Below are positions 1-8,920 of a stretch of DNA of 64,000 bases, one piece after another. This DNA comes from Denitromonas iodatirespirans (GTDB lineage: Bacteria; Pseudomonadota; Gammaproteobacteria; Burkholderiales; Rhodocyclaceae). The first letter of the stretch is position 1. Every line of letters starts with the position of its first letter. Where the stretch lies: NCBI RefSeq assembly GCF_018524365.1, contig NZ_JAEKFT010000002.1:1-64000 (forward strand), read 5' to 3'. The notes beneath the pieces are model-generated. The model saw nothing but the letters and a program-made list of their open reading frames with translations. It made no database searches and was not told the origin of the DNA. A program made the position numbers and the translations under genes.

Positions 1-642
1 GGCACGCGCGACATCCTGGGCTTGTGGATCGAGGGCACCGAAGGGGCCAAGTTCTGGATGAAGGTGTTCAACGACCTCAAGACGCGTGGGGTAGCCGACA
101 TTCTGATCGCGGTCACCGATGGTTTGAAGGGCATGCCTGAAGCGCTTGAGGCGGTGTTTCCGGCCACCACGCTACAGACGTGCATCGTGCATCTGATCCG
201 CAACAGCCTCGACTACGCCAGCTGGAAATATCGCAAGGCGCTGGCAGGGGCGATCAAGCCGATCTACACGGCGCCCAGCGCCGAGGCCGCTCAGGCCGAA
301 TTGGATGCGTTTGAGCAAGGGCCGTGGGGTCAGAAATTCCCGACCGTGGTCGCTGCCTGGCGCCGAGCGTGGGATCGGGTGATTCCGTTCTTCGCCTTTC
401 CCTCACCGATCCGCCGTGTGATCTACACCACCAACGCGATCGAGAGCATCAACGCCCGGCTGCGCAAGATCATCAAGACTCGCGGGCACTTTCCGAGCGA
501 TGAGGCGGCCACCAAGCTCATCTGGCTGGCCCTGCGCAACATCACGGCCGACTGGGGGCGGGCGGCCAAGGACTGGAAGGCGGCAATGAATCAGTTCGCG
601 ATCCTCTACGAGGACCGCTTCACGGATCATCGCCTAAAATGA
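1..642 (+). CDS. IS256-family (mutator type) transposase, 3' fragment
   Basis: The reading frame is open from base 1, so the N-terminal part lies outside the window. The visible part begins GTRDILGLWIEG and continues with motifs typical of the C-terminal half of IS256/mutator transposases: VTDGLKG, TCIVHLIRNS and, later, YTTNAIESINARLRK, where the catalytic Glu of the DDE triad is expected. It would cut and paste its own element. The stop at 642 is followed about 40 bases later by a terminal-repeat-like sequence, so the element ends near base 705. Whether the complete copy is intact cannot be judged. Confidence 0.9.
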   Translation, partial: GTRDILGLWIEGTEGAKFWMKVFNDLKTRGVADILIAVTDGLKGMPEALEAVFPATTLQTCIVHLIRNSLDYASWKYRKALAGAIKPIYTAPSAEAAQAELDAFEQGPWGQKFPTVVAAWRRAWDRVIPFFAFPSPIRRVIYTTNAIESINARLRKIIKTRGHFPSDEAATKLIWLALRNITADWGRAAKDWKAAMNQFAILYEDRFTDHRLK

Positions 643-677
643 AAACCGCGTTTCCAACTCAGGAAGCGATTCAGAGC

Positions 678-706
678 GCCTCACACACAGAAATTCTGAC
701 ACTCCC
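678..706. repeat. Probable right terminal inverted repeat of the IS256-family element
   Basis: Just downstream of the transposase stop lies gcctcacacacagaaattct followed by gacactc. This resembles the ends of IS256-family elements, which read gagtgtcagaatttctgtg on the opposite strand. The matching left end is outside the window, so the exact boundary and target duplication cannot be confirmed. Confidence 0.55.
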
Positions 707-870
707 GATTTGGCCGTCTGCTTCGAGTCGTTTCGGGTCAGTAACCCCCTCTACCGTCATCTGTTCCCTTGCGACACCTCGCACTCCGTCGCACTTCTCT
801 GTTACGTCTCATCTCACCAGGTGTCCCCCAACGACAGCGCCCACCGCCACTCACGCCGGCCTCGATTACC

Positions 871-924
871 GTATAGAACTGGAATGAATAAACAGATAAC
901 CGTTTATTCATTCCAGTTCTATAC
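871..924. repeat. Perfect 23-bp inverted repeat with 8-nt loop
   Basis: Bases 871-893 (gtatagaactggaatg...) are exactly complementary to 902-924, with a spacer at 894-901. The arms are AT-rich, unlike the surrounding DNA. The structure sits between the IS end (about 706) and the SLC13 permease start (979). It has no T-run and so is not a standard intrinsic terminator. It could be a remnant of a small mobile element or a regulatory hairpin in the permease leader. The rest of 707-978 holds no gene that I can support. Confidence 0.8.
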
Positions 925-978
925 GCCGCAGGCTATCGTCGCAGCCGTCCCCACTCCTTTCACGAAGACCGCCACATC

Positions 979-2772
979 ATGGCTCTGCCCGAATCCCTTC
1001 ATGCCCTGACCGTCGGCGCGATCCTGGTCGTCCTGTTCGTGGGCTTCGTGCGCGAGTGGATCAAGCCCGATGTGGCGGTGATGGCGGCGGTGGCCTTGTT
1101 GATGGCGCTGGGGCTGCTCGATGCCAAGCAGGTGCTTGGCGTGTTCGGCAACAGCGCGCCGATCACCATCGCCTGCCTGTTCATCATCAGCGGAGCGCTG
1201 AGCAAAACGGGTTGCGTGGACCGGCTCGGTGAGTGGCTGGGGCGCATGGCCGGGCATAGCGAGCGGCGCTTGCTGGTGGCGATGCTGCTTGTCGGCATGG
1301 GGGTGTCGCCTTTCATCAACAACACGCCGTTGGTGATGGTGATGATCCCGGCGGTGATCACCATGACCGGGCGTTATGGCGTGGCGCCGTCGCGGCTGCT
1401 GATTCCGCTGTCGTACGCGACGATCCTCGGCGGCATGGTCACCATGGTCGGCACCTCGACCAATATTTTGGTCGACGGCGTGGCGCGCGAGATGGGGCTC
1501 GCGCCTTTCGGCATGTTCGAGATCAGCGCACCGGCGCTGATCCTGGGCGCGCTCGGCTGCGGCTTCATGCTGGTGTTCGCACGGCGCCTGCTGCCGGTGC
1601 GCGAGACGCTGACGCAGCAGTTCACCGGCGCTGGCGACCGCTTGTTCATGACCGAGCTGTTCGTACCCGAGGATTCGCGCCTGGCCGGCCGCACGTTGCA
1701 GGAGGCGCGCCTGGCCAATGGCGGCGTGCAGGTGCTCAAGCTGTTTCGCGGCGACGAGGCGTGGTCCACGCCGGGCGCCGACACCCGGCTGGCGGCCGGC
1801 GACCGGCTGGTGGTGCATAGCCGCAGCCACGACATGCTCAACCTGCACAGCACCGATCTGGTCGGCCTGCACAGCCGCAGCGACGAGGCGCACGACCTGG
1901 AAACTCTGCGCCGGCGCGACGTGGTGGTGGTCGAGACCATCGTCGGCCAGACGTCGCGCTATGTGCAGCGCCCGATCCGCGACCTCGACCTGACGGCGCG
2001 CTACGGCATCCACCTGGTGGCGGTGCATCGGCGCAATGCCTCGATTCTGGCCATCGGCGACGATTTTCAGCTGCAGTTCGGCGATGTGCTGCTGGTCGAG
2101 GGCACGCCCGCGCAGATCAAGCGCTTTTGCGACAACGGCGATCTGTTCGCCCTGACCGAGGGGCGCAGCGAGGCGCACCGCCGCGCCAAGGCGCCGATCG
2201 CGCTGGCGACCATCGTCGGCGTGATGCTGCTGGCCGCGCTCAAGGTAATGCCGATCGAGACGCTGGCCATCATCGGCGCGGCGGTGGTGATGCTCACCGG
2301 TTGCATCCGCAGCGACGAAGCCTACAAGGCCATCGAGTGGCCGATCCTGGTGCTGATCTTCGGCATGCTGGCGATCAGCATCGCCATGCGCGACTCCGGC
2401 CTGGCCGCGATGATGGCCGGTGCGCTGGTGCAGGTGGGGGCCGACCTGTCGCCGTGGATGATGCTGTCGCTGGTGATCCTGATCACCTCGATCGCCACCG
2501 AGTTCCTCAGCAACAACGCGGTGGCGGTGCTGTTCACCCCGGTGGTGATCGGCGTGGCGCAGCAGCTGGGTGTGGATCCGCGGCCTTTCGTGGTGGGCGT
2601 GATGTTCGCCGCCAGTTGCAGCTTCGCCACGCCCATCGGCTACCAGACCAACACCCTGGTGTATTCGGCCGGCAACTACCGCTTTGCCGACTTCGCCCGC
2701 CTCGGCGTGCCGATGAACCTCCTCCTCTGGCTGGCCGCCAGCGTGCTGATCCCGGTGTTCTGGCCGTTGTAG
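979..2772 (+). CDS. SLC13-family (DASS) permease with two RCK_C domains
   Basis: This 597-residue integral membrane protein is probably a sodium-coupled anion transporter (dicarboxylate or sulfate class). Two hydrophobic transporter halves flank a soluble insert. The first half carries NNTPLVMVMIP (about residue 113) and GTSTNILV (about 158). The second carries SNNAVAVLFTP (about 510) and GYQTNTLV, which are the SNT/helix-hairpin motifs of the family. The insert, about residues 215-385, looks like two TrkA-C/RCK_C domains (for example LAAGDRLVVHSR and LQFGDVLLVEG), which usually sense a ligand. The substrate cannot be read from the sequence. The gene stands alone after the IS element and is followed by repeats. 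Confidence 0.88.
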   Translation: MALPESLHALTVGAILVVLFVGFVREWIKPDVAVMAAVALLMALGLLDAKQVLGVFGNSAPITIACLFIISGALSKTGCVDRLGEWLGRMAGHSERRLLVAMLLVGMGVSPFINNTPLVMVMIPAVITMTGRYGVAPSRLLIPLSYATILGGMVTMVGTSTNILVDGVAREMGLAPFGMFEISAPALILGALGCGFMLVFARRLLPVRETLTQQFTGAGDRLFMTELFVPEDSRLAGRTLQEARLANGGVQVLKLFRGDEAWSTPGADTRLAAGDRLVVHSRSHDMLNLHSTDLVGLHSRSDEAHDLETLRRRDVVVVETIVGQTSRYVQRPIRDLDLTARYGIHLVAVHRRNASILAIGDDFQLQFGDVLLVEGTPAQIKRFCDNGDLFALTEGRSEAHRRAKAPIALATIVGVMLLAALKVMPIETLAIIGAAVVMLTGCIRSDEAYKAIEWPILVLIFGMLAISIAMRDSGLAAMMAGALVQVGADLSPWMMLSLVILITSIATEFLSNNAVAVLFTPVVIGVAQQLGVDPRPFVVGVMFAASCSFATPIGYQTNTLVYSAGNYRFADFARLGVPMNLLLWLAASVLIPVFWPL

Positions 2773-2844
2773 GGGCGGACATCCATGTAGCCCGGATGGA
2801 GCGAAGCGGAATCCGGGAACGGTGGCGCCGGCGCGCGACGATGA

Positions 2845-3106
2845 CCCCGGATTCCGCTGCGCTGCATCCGGGCTACGTGTTTGGTCGTCGGTGATCTTCG
2901 ATGTCGTCCGCACGCTCGTTGGCGTAGCCCGGCCGAGGGCCAAAGGCCCGACGCCGGGGACGGGGTGCGGATGCGGGATGGTGTTCCCGGATTCCGCTGC
3001 GCTGCATCCGGGCTACGTGTTTGGTCGTCGGTGATCTTCGATTTCGTCCGCCCGGTCGTTGGCGTAGCCCGGCCGAGGGCCAAAGGCCCGACGCCGGGGG
3101 CGGGGA
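2845..3106. repeat. Tandem duplication of a 140-bp GC-rich intergenic repeat
   Basis: A block of about 120 bp at 2845-2966 recurs at 2985-3106 with an exact offset of 140 bases and only a few mismatches. Each copy contains attccgctgcgctgcatccg plus ggctacgtg and an internal gtagcccggccgagggccaa motif. A third partial relative (tagcccggatggagcgaagc) begins at 2789. The whole interval 2773-3148 holds no gene that I can support. Similar cccggat...atccggg repeats recur inside the eCIS operon near 16230-16470. Confidence 0.85.
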
Positions 3107-3148
3107 ATCACGGCGTTCACCGTGCCACGCGGCGGGCCGCCCTCCCCC

Positions 3149-3649
3149 TCAGCGTTTGCCCACGTCGAGCGCCGCGGTGGCTTGCTTGATGGCCTGTGCG
3201 GTGGCTTTTTGCTGCTCTTTGAGCGCGGCGGCGCGCGCGTCGAGTGCCTTGCTGGCTTGCTCGACCACGGGCTGCCAGGCCGGTGCGTCGGCCAGCGCCT
3301 TGCGCAGCGCGGCGCTCTTGAGCGTGGCTTGCTGGGTCTTGATGGCGGCTTCGTCGGCCTTGGTGCGCTCGGCCAGGCGGTCGCCGTAGGCCGACAGCGT
3401 GTCGGCCAGTTCGCGGGCGATCTGGGCGTCGGGGTTTTCCAGGCTGCGGGTGGTTTTGGCGCGCAGCTCGGGCAGGTTGGGCACGCGCAGCACGGTGCCT
3501 TCACGCACCTTGGCGATCTCGCGCAGTTGCGGGTTTTCCTTGAGCAGGGCGGCCTCGGCCTTTTCGCGCTGCCTGGGGGTGAGTTTGACGAAGAGCTTGT
3601 CGGCGATCTCGGCCACCGATTTTTCGCCGCGGAAGGTTGCGATGGGCAT
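3149..3649 (-). CDS. LysM-like, helical protein at the end of the eCIS operon
   Basis: The product has 166 residues and no signal peptide. Residues about 9-62 resemble a LysM-type fold (AEIADKLF ... LLKENPQL ... VREGTVLRVPN). The rest is strongly helical and Ala/Lys/Gln rich, suggesting a coiled coil. I chose ATG at 3649 because GGAG lies about 8 nt upstream. A GTG at 3664 overlapping the previous stop is possible but has no good ribosome site. It is the last gene of the eCIS operon. LysM-like domains in contractile systems often glue baseplate parts together, so a structural or assembly role is a reasonable guess. Its exact role is unknown. Confidence 0.7.
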   Translation of the reverse strand: MPIATFRGEKSVAEIADKLFVKLTPRQREKAEAALLKENPQLREIAKVREGTVLRVPNLPELRAKTTRSLENPDAQIARELADTLSAYGDRLAERTKADEAAIKTQQATLKSAALRKALADAPAWQPVVEQASKALDARAAALKEQQKATAQAIKQATAALDVGKR

Positions 3650-3660
3650 GGCGGGGCTCC

Positions 3661-6600
3661 TCACAGTCCGATGATGTTGGTCAGGTTGATGTCGGCCGGC
3701 ACCGGCGAGCCGCCCTGCACGCGGATGTTGCCGGTGCTGGTGTTGCCCATGACGATGGCCAGCTCCTGCTGCGGATGCAGGTGCAGGGTGTCCTGGTCGC
3801 TGGGCGCGATGAGCCGGTTGTGGTTGGCATCGAGGGTGCGCGCGCGAAGGTCGCCGAGCAGCGGCTCGCGGGCGACATCGCCCGCCACCTGGCAGTGATT
3901 GTCGGCAAACAGGCAGCTATCGACGCCGACACACCGGTTGAGCGGCACGTTGGTCGCGCGCCCGTGCAGCTGGTTGCCGCGGATCGACACCGCCGCCGGC
4001 CGCACGGCCACGGCAAAGGCCCGGTTGAGGGTGAGCAGCCAGGCGGTGTCGGCAGCGGCAAAAAAGCCGGCGGCGGCGAAGCCCGGCACCGCGCCGGCCG
4101 GCTCGGGGCCGATGTGCACGGCGCGCCATTCGATGATGATGGGTTGCTGGCCGGCGTCGCCGATGCGCTCGATGCTGTTGTCGTCGATGGCGCAGCGGTC
4201 GAAGGGCGGCAGCACGCGCACGGCGGCCACCGGCGCGCTGAGGCGGTCCGGCCCGATGCCGTAGAAGCGGTTGCCGGCGATGCGCAGCTGGCCGACGGCG
4301 GCGCAGCGCAGTGCGTCGATGCCGGGGCTGGTGAGCGCCGAGCGGGCCACCTGGGCGATCACGTTGTCGAGCACGTCGCCGCGTTCGACACGGATCAGCT
4401 GCACCGCGACGAAGGCGCTGTTGTCGTTGCTCAGCACCTGGCCGAGGTTCAGGCACTGGTTGCCGGCAAAGCGCAGCCGGCCGGCGCCGCCGCCTTCGGC
4501 CATGACCAACGCGCCGAGGCCGATGCCGTCGATCAGGTTGTCGGTGACGATGGCCTCGTCGAGCGCGTGGGTCACCAGCATGGCGTGGCCGCGCAGGCCG
4601 AGCAGACGGTTGGCGCTGATGCGCACGGCGTCGATGGCGACCGGGTCGAGCCCTTCTTCGAGCACGATGCCGTGGCCGCTGCGCTCGCCCACGCCGGTGA
4701 TCTCGTTGCGCTCGATGGCCAGGCCGTCGACCCCGGCGCGGATGCCGTCGCCGGTGGTGTAGATCACGTTGTCGGCCACCGCGAAGTTGGAGCCGGGCAG
4801 CACGGCGCCGGTGGCCACCACGGCCGCCTGGGTGCCGTTGAGCATGAAGTTGCCGTCGATGCGGCTGGTGCCGTAGTGCAGGCTGGTGCCATCGAAGCTG
4901 AGCGCGCGCTGGCTGCAGAAGAACAGGTTGCGCAGCAGGCGCATCTCGGCGGTGAGCACATAGTTGCTGTTGCCGCCGGCCACCGCGGCCACACCGCGCT
5001 CGGCCACCAGGGCGCAGTCGCTCACGCTGAGGCCGAGCAGATTGCCGGCGAGGCCGAGCGCCACGCTGGTGCCGTCGGCCACCGCCAGGCCGAGCACGTT
5101 GAGGTGTTCGAGGCGCAGGTCCACCACGCCGCGCGCGGCGATCATGGCCGTGTCGCCCGAGGTGGCGGCCGAGCCGATCACGGTGAGGTTTTCCAGCGCC
5201 ACGCCGGTGCTGCCCTGGATGTCGATGATGCCGCCCGGCTCGGCGCCGACCAGCATCGTGGCCCAGCCCTGGCCGCGCAGGCGCAGCGAGCGGGCGCCGT
5301 CGATGCTCAGCGGGGCGTCGATGGTGTAGGTGCCGATGCCGAGGCAGATGGTGCCGCCCACGTCCTTGATGCTGTCGATGGCTTGCTGGAGCGTGGCGGT
5401 GCCGTTGTTGTGGTTCTCGGCGCTCACGCACACCGTGCAGTCGCAGCCCTCGCCTTCGGCGATCGGCGGCCACAGCACGCGGCAGTCGGTCTCGTCGTCG
5501 GGGAAGTTGACGATGGCCAGGCGCGCGTAGTGGTGGTGGATGCCCAGCGGCGGCGCATCGGTGAGGATCTCGATGCTGGCGTCGGCACTACGCGCGGCGA
5601 ACACCCAGTAGTCGCCGACATGAAACTCGCCGCCGGCCGGGTCGAGGCTGAAATCGACCAGGATGCCGTGCTCCAGAAACAGCCGCGTGGCCCCGCCGGG
5701 GATGAGGATCTCGCCGGTGGTGCTGGTGTCGAGGTTGGTGGCCACGGTGCCGTTCTCGCGCCGCACCTGGCCGGACTGGTCCCAGCGGCGCACGCGGGTG
5801 TTGCGCGACGGCGTGGTGGCCTGCTGCGCATCGGTGGGAAACAGGCCGGGCGACAGCGCGATGTCGAAGCTCAGCGTGCGCGCGGTGTCGTCCACCCCGC
5901 CGGCCACCTGGATGCGGCGCAGCTCGCCGGGCAGGCCGTGCAGCTCGCGGTGGTCGTCGGTCACCTCCACCCAGTCGCCGTCATGAAAGCGCAGCACATC
6001 GTCGCGGCCGATCGACTCGACCGTGATGCGGTCGCGCGCCGGGTTGATGTGGGTCACCCGCGAGGCCACCGTGGCGTTGTCGCGCGACCACTTGAAGGTG
6101 GCCGTGCCGATCGGCCCGCCGGTGTGCACCTCGACGCGGTAGAGCTGGTTCTCCAGCCCGCGGTAGCCGGCAACCGGGGGCACCTGGCAGGGGTTGGGCT
6201 CGAAGGCGGGGTCGCCGGTGTCGGTGCTCAGGCGCCCGGCCGAGGGGGCGGTTTCGGCCAGCCAGCCGTCGACATCTTCGTCGTCGCTGGCGCAGGTGGC
6301 GTTGCCCACGTTGGGCAGTACCTTGACCTGCCACACCGTCTGGCGCCGGCCGGTGGTGTCCACGCCCACGGCGGGCTCGATCAGCCCGGGGTCTTCGATG
6401 GCGGTGATGTCGCGCTGCCACACGTCCAAAAACACCAGGTGCGGGCCGCCGTCCGGCAGCGCGGGCGGGTCGGGGTAGTAGGGCTGGGCGGTGTAGGCCA
6501 GCGGCGCGGTGCCGGCCAGCTCGGCCAGGCGCGGCTCCCAGGCGTCGGGCGTGCCGCCGTGGTTCTCGGCCAGCAGGCCGTCCACATAGATGCGCCCGGG

Positions 6601-6828
6601 GCCGATGGTCAAATCGCCGCCGGCCGCCTCGATGCGGAAACCGTCGGGCGTGATGCGCGGCACCACGTTGCCGCCGAAGGTGTCCAGCGTGCCGGCCTGC
6701 AGGCGGCGGGCCAGCTCGGCGACCCATTCGTTCCAGTCCGCGTCCAGCTGGACCCGGCCCTGCTGCATGACGACGCCGAAGAAATCCCGGCGGGCGTCGA
6801 AGCGGATGCGGCTCAGATCGAAACTCAT
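3661..6828 (-). CDS. DUF6519 / right-handed beta-helix eCIS protein
   Basis: This is the largest eCIS protein at 1055 residues. The N-terminus (FDLSRIRFDARRDFFGVVMQ, then QGRVQLDADWNE) matches the DUF6519 type found with phage-like baseplates. Around residue 460 there is a short cysteine cluster (GEGCDCTVC). From about 478 to the end runs a long series of beta-helix coils with repeated N-x-I/L-x-G/N turns, of the kind seen in pectate-lyase-like and tail-spike folds. The start at 6828 has GGGAG about 8 nt upstream and begins 13 nt after the preceding gene. It could be a fibre or spike that meets a surface, or a baseplate ornament. Receptor binding is inference. Confidence 0.75.
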   Translation of the reverse strand: MSFDLSRIRFDARRDFFGVVMQQGRVQLDADWNEWVAELARRLQAGTLDTFGGNVVPRITPDGFRIEAAGGDLTIGPGRIYVDGLLAENHGGTPDAWEPRLAELAGTAPLAYTAQPYYPDPPALPDGGPHLVFLDVWQRDITAIEDPGLIEPAVGVDTTGRRQTVWQVKVLPNVGNATCASDDEDVDGWLAETAPSAGRLSTDTGDPAFEPNPCQVPPVAGYRGLENQLYRVEVHTGGPIGTATFKWSRDNATVASRVTHINPARDRITVESIGRDDVLRFHDGDWVEVTDDHRELHGLPGELRRIQVAGGVDDTARTLSFDIALSPGLFPTDAQQATTPSRNTRVRRWDQSGQVRRENGTVATNLDTSTTGEILIPGGATRLFLEHGILVDFSLDPAGGEFHVGDYWVFAARSADASIEILTDAPPLGIHHHYARLAIVNFPDDETDCRVLWPPIAEGEGCDCTVCVSAENHNNGTATLQQAIDSIKDVGGTICLGIGTYTIDAPLSIDGARSLRLRGQGWATMLVGAEPGGIIDIQGSTGVALENLTVIGSAATSGDTAMIAARGVVDLRLEHLNVLGLAVADGTSVALGLAGNLLGLSVSDCALVAERGVAAVAGGNSNYVLTAEMRLLRNLFFCSQRALSFDGTSLHYGTSRIDGNFMLNGTQAAVVATGAVLPGSNFAVADNVIYTTGDGIRAGVDGLAIERNEITGVGERSGHGIVLEEGLDPVAIDAVRISANRLLGLRGHAMLVTHALDEAIVTDNLIDGIGLGALVMAEGGGAGRLRFAGNQCLNLGQVLSNDNSAFVAVQLIRVERGDVLDNVIAQVARSALTSPGIDALRCAAVGQLRIAGNRFYGIGPDRLSAPVAAVRVLPPFDRCAIDDNSIERIGDAGQQPIIIEWRAVHIGPEPAGAVPGFAAAGFFAAADTAWLLTLNRAFAVAVRPAAVSIRGNQLHGRATNVPLNRCVGVDSCLFADNHCQVAGDVAREPLLGDLRARTLDANHNRLIAPSDQDTLHLHPQQELAIVMGNTSTGNIRVQGGSPVPADINLTNIIGL

Positions 6829-6841
6829 GATGTGGACTCCC

Positions 6842-8920
6842 TCAAGATTCGTAGAAAACGCCGGCGCGCAGCCCGACCCGCAGGTATTCCGCGAGCCGGA
6901 TGCGCAGGTTGGTCTCGCGCTGCGCGCCGTACAGGTGATGGAAGACGCCCATCTCGCTCTCGTCGTCCGCACCGCGCCGGATCTCGACCGGCGTGGCGGT
7001 GGTGAGCTGGCCGTAGGGCGGCGTGCCGTAGTGCAGCGACGTGAAGCGCGGGGCGATGTGGCCGGCGGCCTGTGCCGAATCGGGCTGGCAGCGGTGGCGC
7101 GCCGGCACGATGGCGTCGAAGGGCAGCCACGAGAAGCGCACGCAGCCGACCTGCTTGCGCACCGCGCGCACCGGCACGGCCCAGGTATCGGCGGCGGCCA
7201 GCGCGGCGAACAGGATGCTGTTGGAGATCAGCCCGACCTCGGCGGTGTGCACCTTACCCACCACGGTGCAGGCAATCAGCGACAGCGCCGCGCCGGGGCC
7301 GGCGTCGTCCAGTGCGGCATAGGCCACGCCGTCGCGCGCGGTGGCGTCGATCAGGCTGTCGATGGCGAGCAGCTCGCTGCGTTCATGGCTGCGAATGGCG
7401 CCGACGATGCAGCGGTCGATGTCGGTCTCCAGCCCGGCGATGGCCAGTTGCAGGCTGGGCGCGGTCGGCTGGGTGGGGCTGCCGTCGGCGTTTAGTGCGA
7501 TGCCGGGCACCAGCGTGCAGTGGATCAGCTTGAGCTGCGCCAGTGCGTTGCCGCCGGCGTCGGGCACTTCCAGCGGCGCGCCGGCGATGAGCAGGCCGTT
7601 GAGCGTGCAGGCGCTGTTGGCGGCGCCGGTGACGGTGAGCCCGCCCAGTTCGAGCACCGGCCGGCGGCCGTTGATGGCGCGGATCTCGACGCTGCCGTCG
7701 GCGATCACGTCGATGGCGAGCGTCTCGCTGTAGCGCGCGCTGTCGGTGATCTCGATCACCCCGTCGCCGGCAATCGCGGTGAGCGCGGCGGCCAGCGTGG
7801 CATGGTCGTCGGGCACGCGCACCACGGTCGCGCCAGCCGGCGGCTGCGGCAGGGTGTTGCCGCGCTCGTACTCGCCCCCGCCGATGTCGGCCGAAAAACC
7901 TTCGTGCCAGGTGAGCTGCACCTCGGCCGGGTCGGCGGCGTCGGCCGGCAGGGCGATGCGGCCGAGCACCGGGTCGATGGCGTAGATGCCGTTGGGCGGC
8001 GGGGTGTGCGCCCAGCTGCCGGCATCGTCGGAGAGGTTGCACACATGGATCTGGTCGCGCTCGATGACGGTGCCATCCACCCGCAGAATCAGCGCCGGCT
8101 CGGGGTTGTCGAGCGGCGCGCCGGCCGTGGCGCGCTCGCCGTAGTGGCGCGCCAGGTGGGTGTCGAGGCGGCGGCGCGACAGCGGCCAGGGCACGTTGTC
8201 CGGCTCGGCCAGGTGGGTGATGTCGTCCTCGGCGCGCGGCCGGTTGTAGAGCGGCAGGTCGTGGCCCAGGGGGCTGGCGCGGTAGCGGCGCACGCCGGCG
8301 CGGGTGGTCGGCGCCTCGCGCCTCGGGTAGGCCTGGATGCGCCACAGGTGCAGGCCGATGTTGGGGATGTTGTGGCGCCCGCGGCCCGATTCGATGCGCC
8401 GCACATCCACCGTGCGGCTGGCGCCCTCGAAGGCGGTGCCGATCCATTCGAGCGGCTCGGCCTGGCGCAGATCGGGCGACTGCAGGCTGGCCGGGCGCGT
8501 ATGGTTCATGTACTGCGTGGTGCACAGGCGCTGGAAGTATTCGACCGCGCGGGCGTCCCAGCCGGTGACATCGCGCGCCAGCTGTTCGAGCACCAGCGCC
8601 GTGCCCTTGCGCCGGCGCAGGGCGATGGTGTGGGCCACCTCGGCGCGGGCGCTGGCCATGCCGGGCGCCACGTCATGCAGGCTGCGGTAGCCGATCAGGT
8701 CGCCGATGTAGGGCACCACCCAGTCGGCGCAGGTTTCGATGAACAGGTCGTCGTAGAGTTGTTCCAGGCTCTCGTCGGCCACCGCCAGCTGCTCGGCCAG
8801 CACGCCGATCAGCTCTTCGAGCGGGCCGCGCGCCAGCCCCTCGGCGGCGGCCTGCTCGGCATCGCGGATGCGGTGGATGGCCGGCAGCAGGTCGAACAGT
8901 TTTTGCGCGTCGATACTCAC
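6842..8920 (-). CDS. Tail protein I-like baseplate protein with beta-helix C-terminus
   Basis: This 692-residue protein starts at a GTG whose GTGA overlaps the preceding stop. GGAGGTG lies about 6 nt upstream. Residues 1-120 (KLFDLLPAIHRIRDAE ... WVVPYIGDLIGYRSL) resemble the phage tail protein I/gpI-like baseplate family, which links wedge to fibre. From about residue 347 the chain becomes beta-helical, with a series of Val/Ile-Asn-Gly turns. Its position directly after the two wedge genes fits a fibre-anchoring role, by analogy with Afp13-region genes. The fibre assignment is inferred. Confidence 0.7.
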   Translation of the reverse strand: MSIDAQKLFDLLPAIHRIRDAEQAAAEGLARGPLEELIGVLAEQLAVADESLEQLYDDLFIETCADWVVPYIGDLIGYRSLHDVAPGMASARAEVAHTIALRRRKGTALVLEQLARDVTGWDARAVEYFQRLCTTQYMNHTRPASLQSPDLRQAEPLEWIGTAFEGASRTVDVRRIESGRGRHNIPNIGLHLWRIQAYPRREAPTTRAGVRRYRASPLGHDLPLYNRPRAEDDITHLAEPDNVPWPLSRRRLDTHLARHYGERATAGAPLDNPEPALILRVDGTVIERDQIHVCNLSDDAGSWAHTPPPNGIYAIDPVLGRIALPADAADPAEVQLTWHEGFSADIGGGEYERGNTLPQPPAGATVVRVPDDHATLAAALTAIAGDGVIEITDSARYSETLAIDVIADGSVEIRAINGRRPVLELGGLTVTGAANSACTLNGLLIAGAPLEVPDAGGNALAQLKLIHCTLVPGIALNADGSPTQPTAPSLQLAIAGLETDIDRCIVGAIRSHERSELLAIDSLIDATARDGVAYAALDDAGPGAALSLIACTVVGKVHTAEVGLISNSILFAALAAADTWAVPVRAVRKQVGCVRFSWLPFDAIVPARHRCQPDSAQAAGHIAPRFTSLHYGTPPYGQLTTATPVEIRRGADDESEMGVFHHLYGAQRETNLRIRLAEYLRVGLRAGVFYES

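Noticed and set aside
919-2943. Long minus-strand open frame opposite the SLC13 permease
   Set aside because: Composition is His/Arg/Gln-rich with no recognisable domain, while the plus strand encodes a clear membrane transporter.
3637-7005. Very long plus-strand open frame opposite the eCIS beta-helix gene
   Set aside because: It is antisense to a well-supported gene, has low-complexity His/Gly/Ala composition and no domain. High GC content creates such shadow frames.
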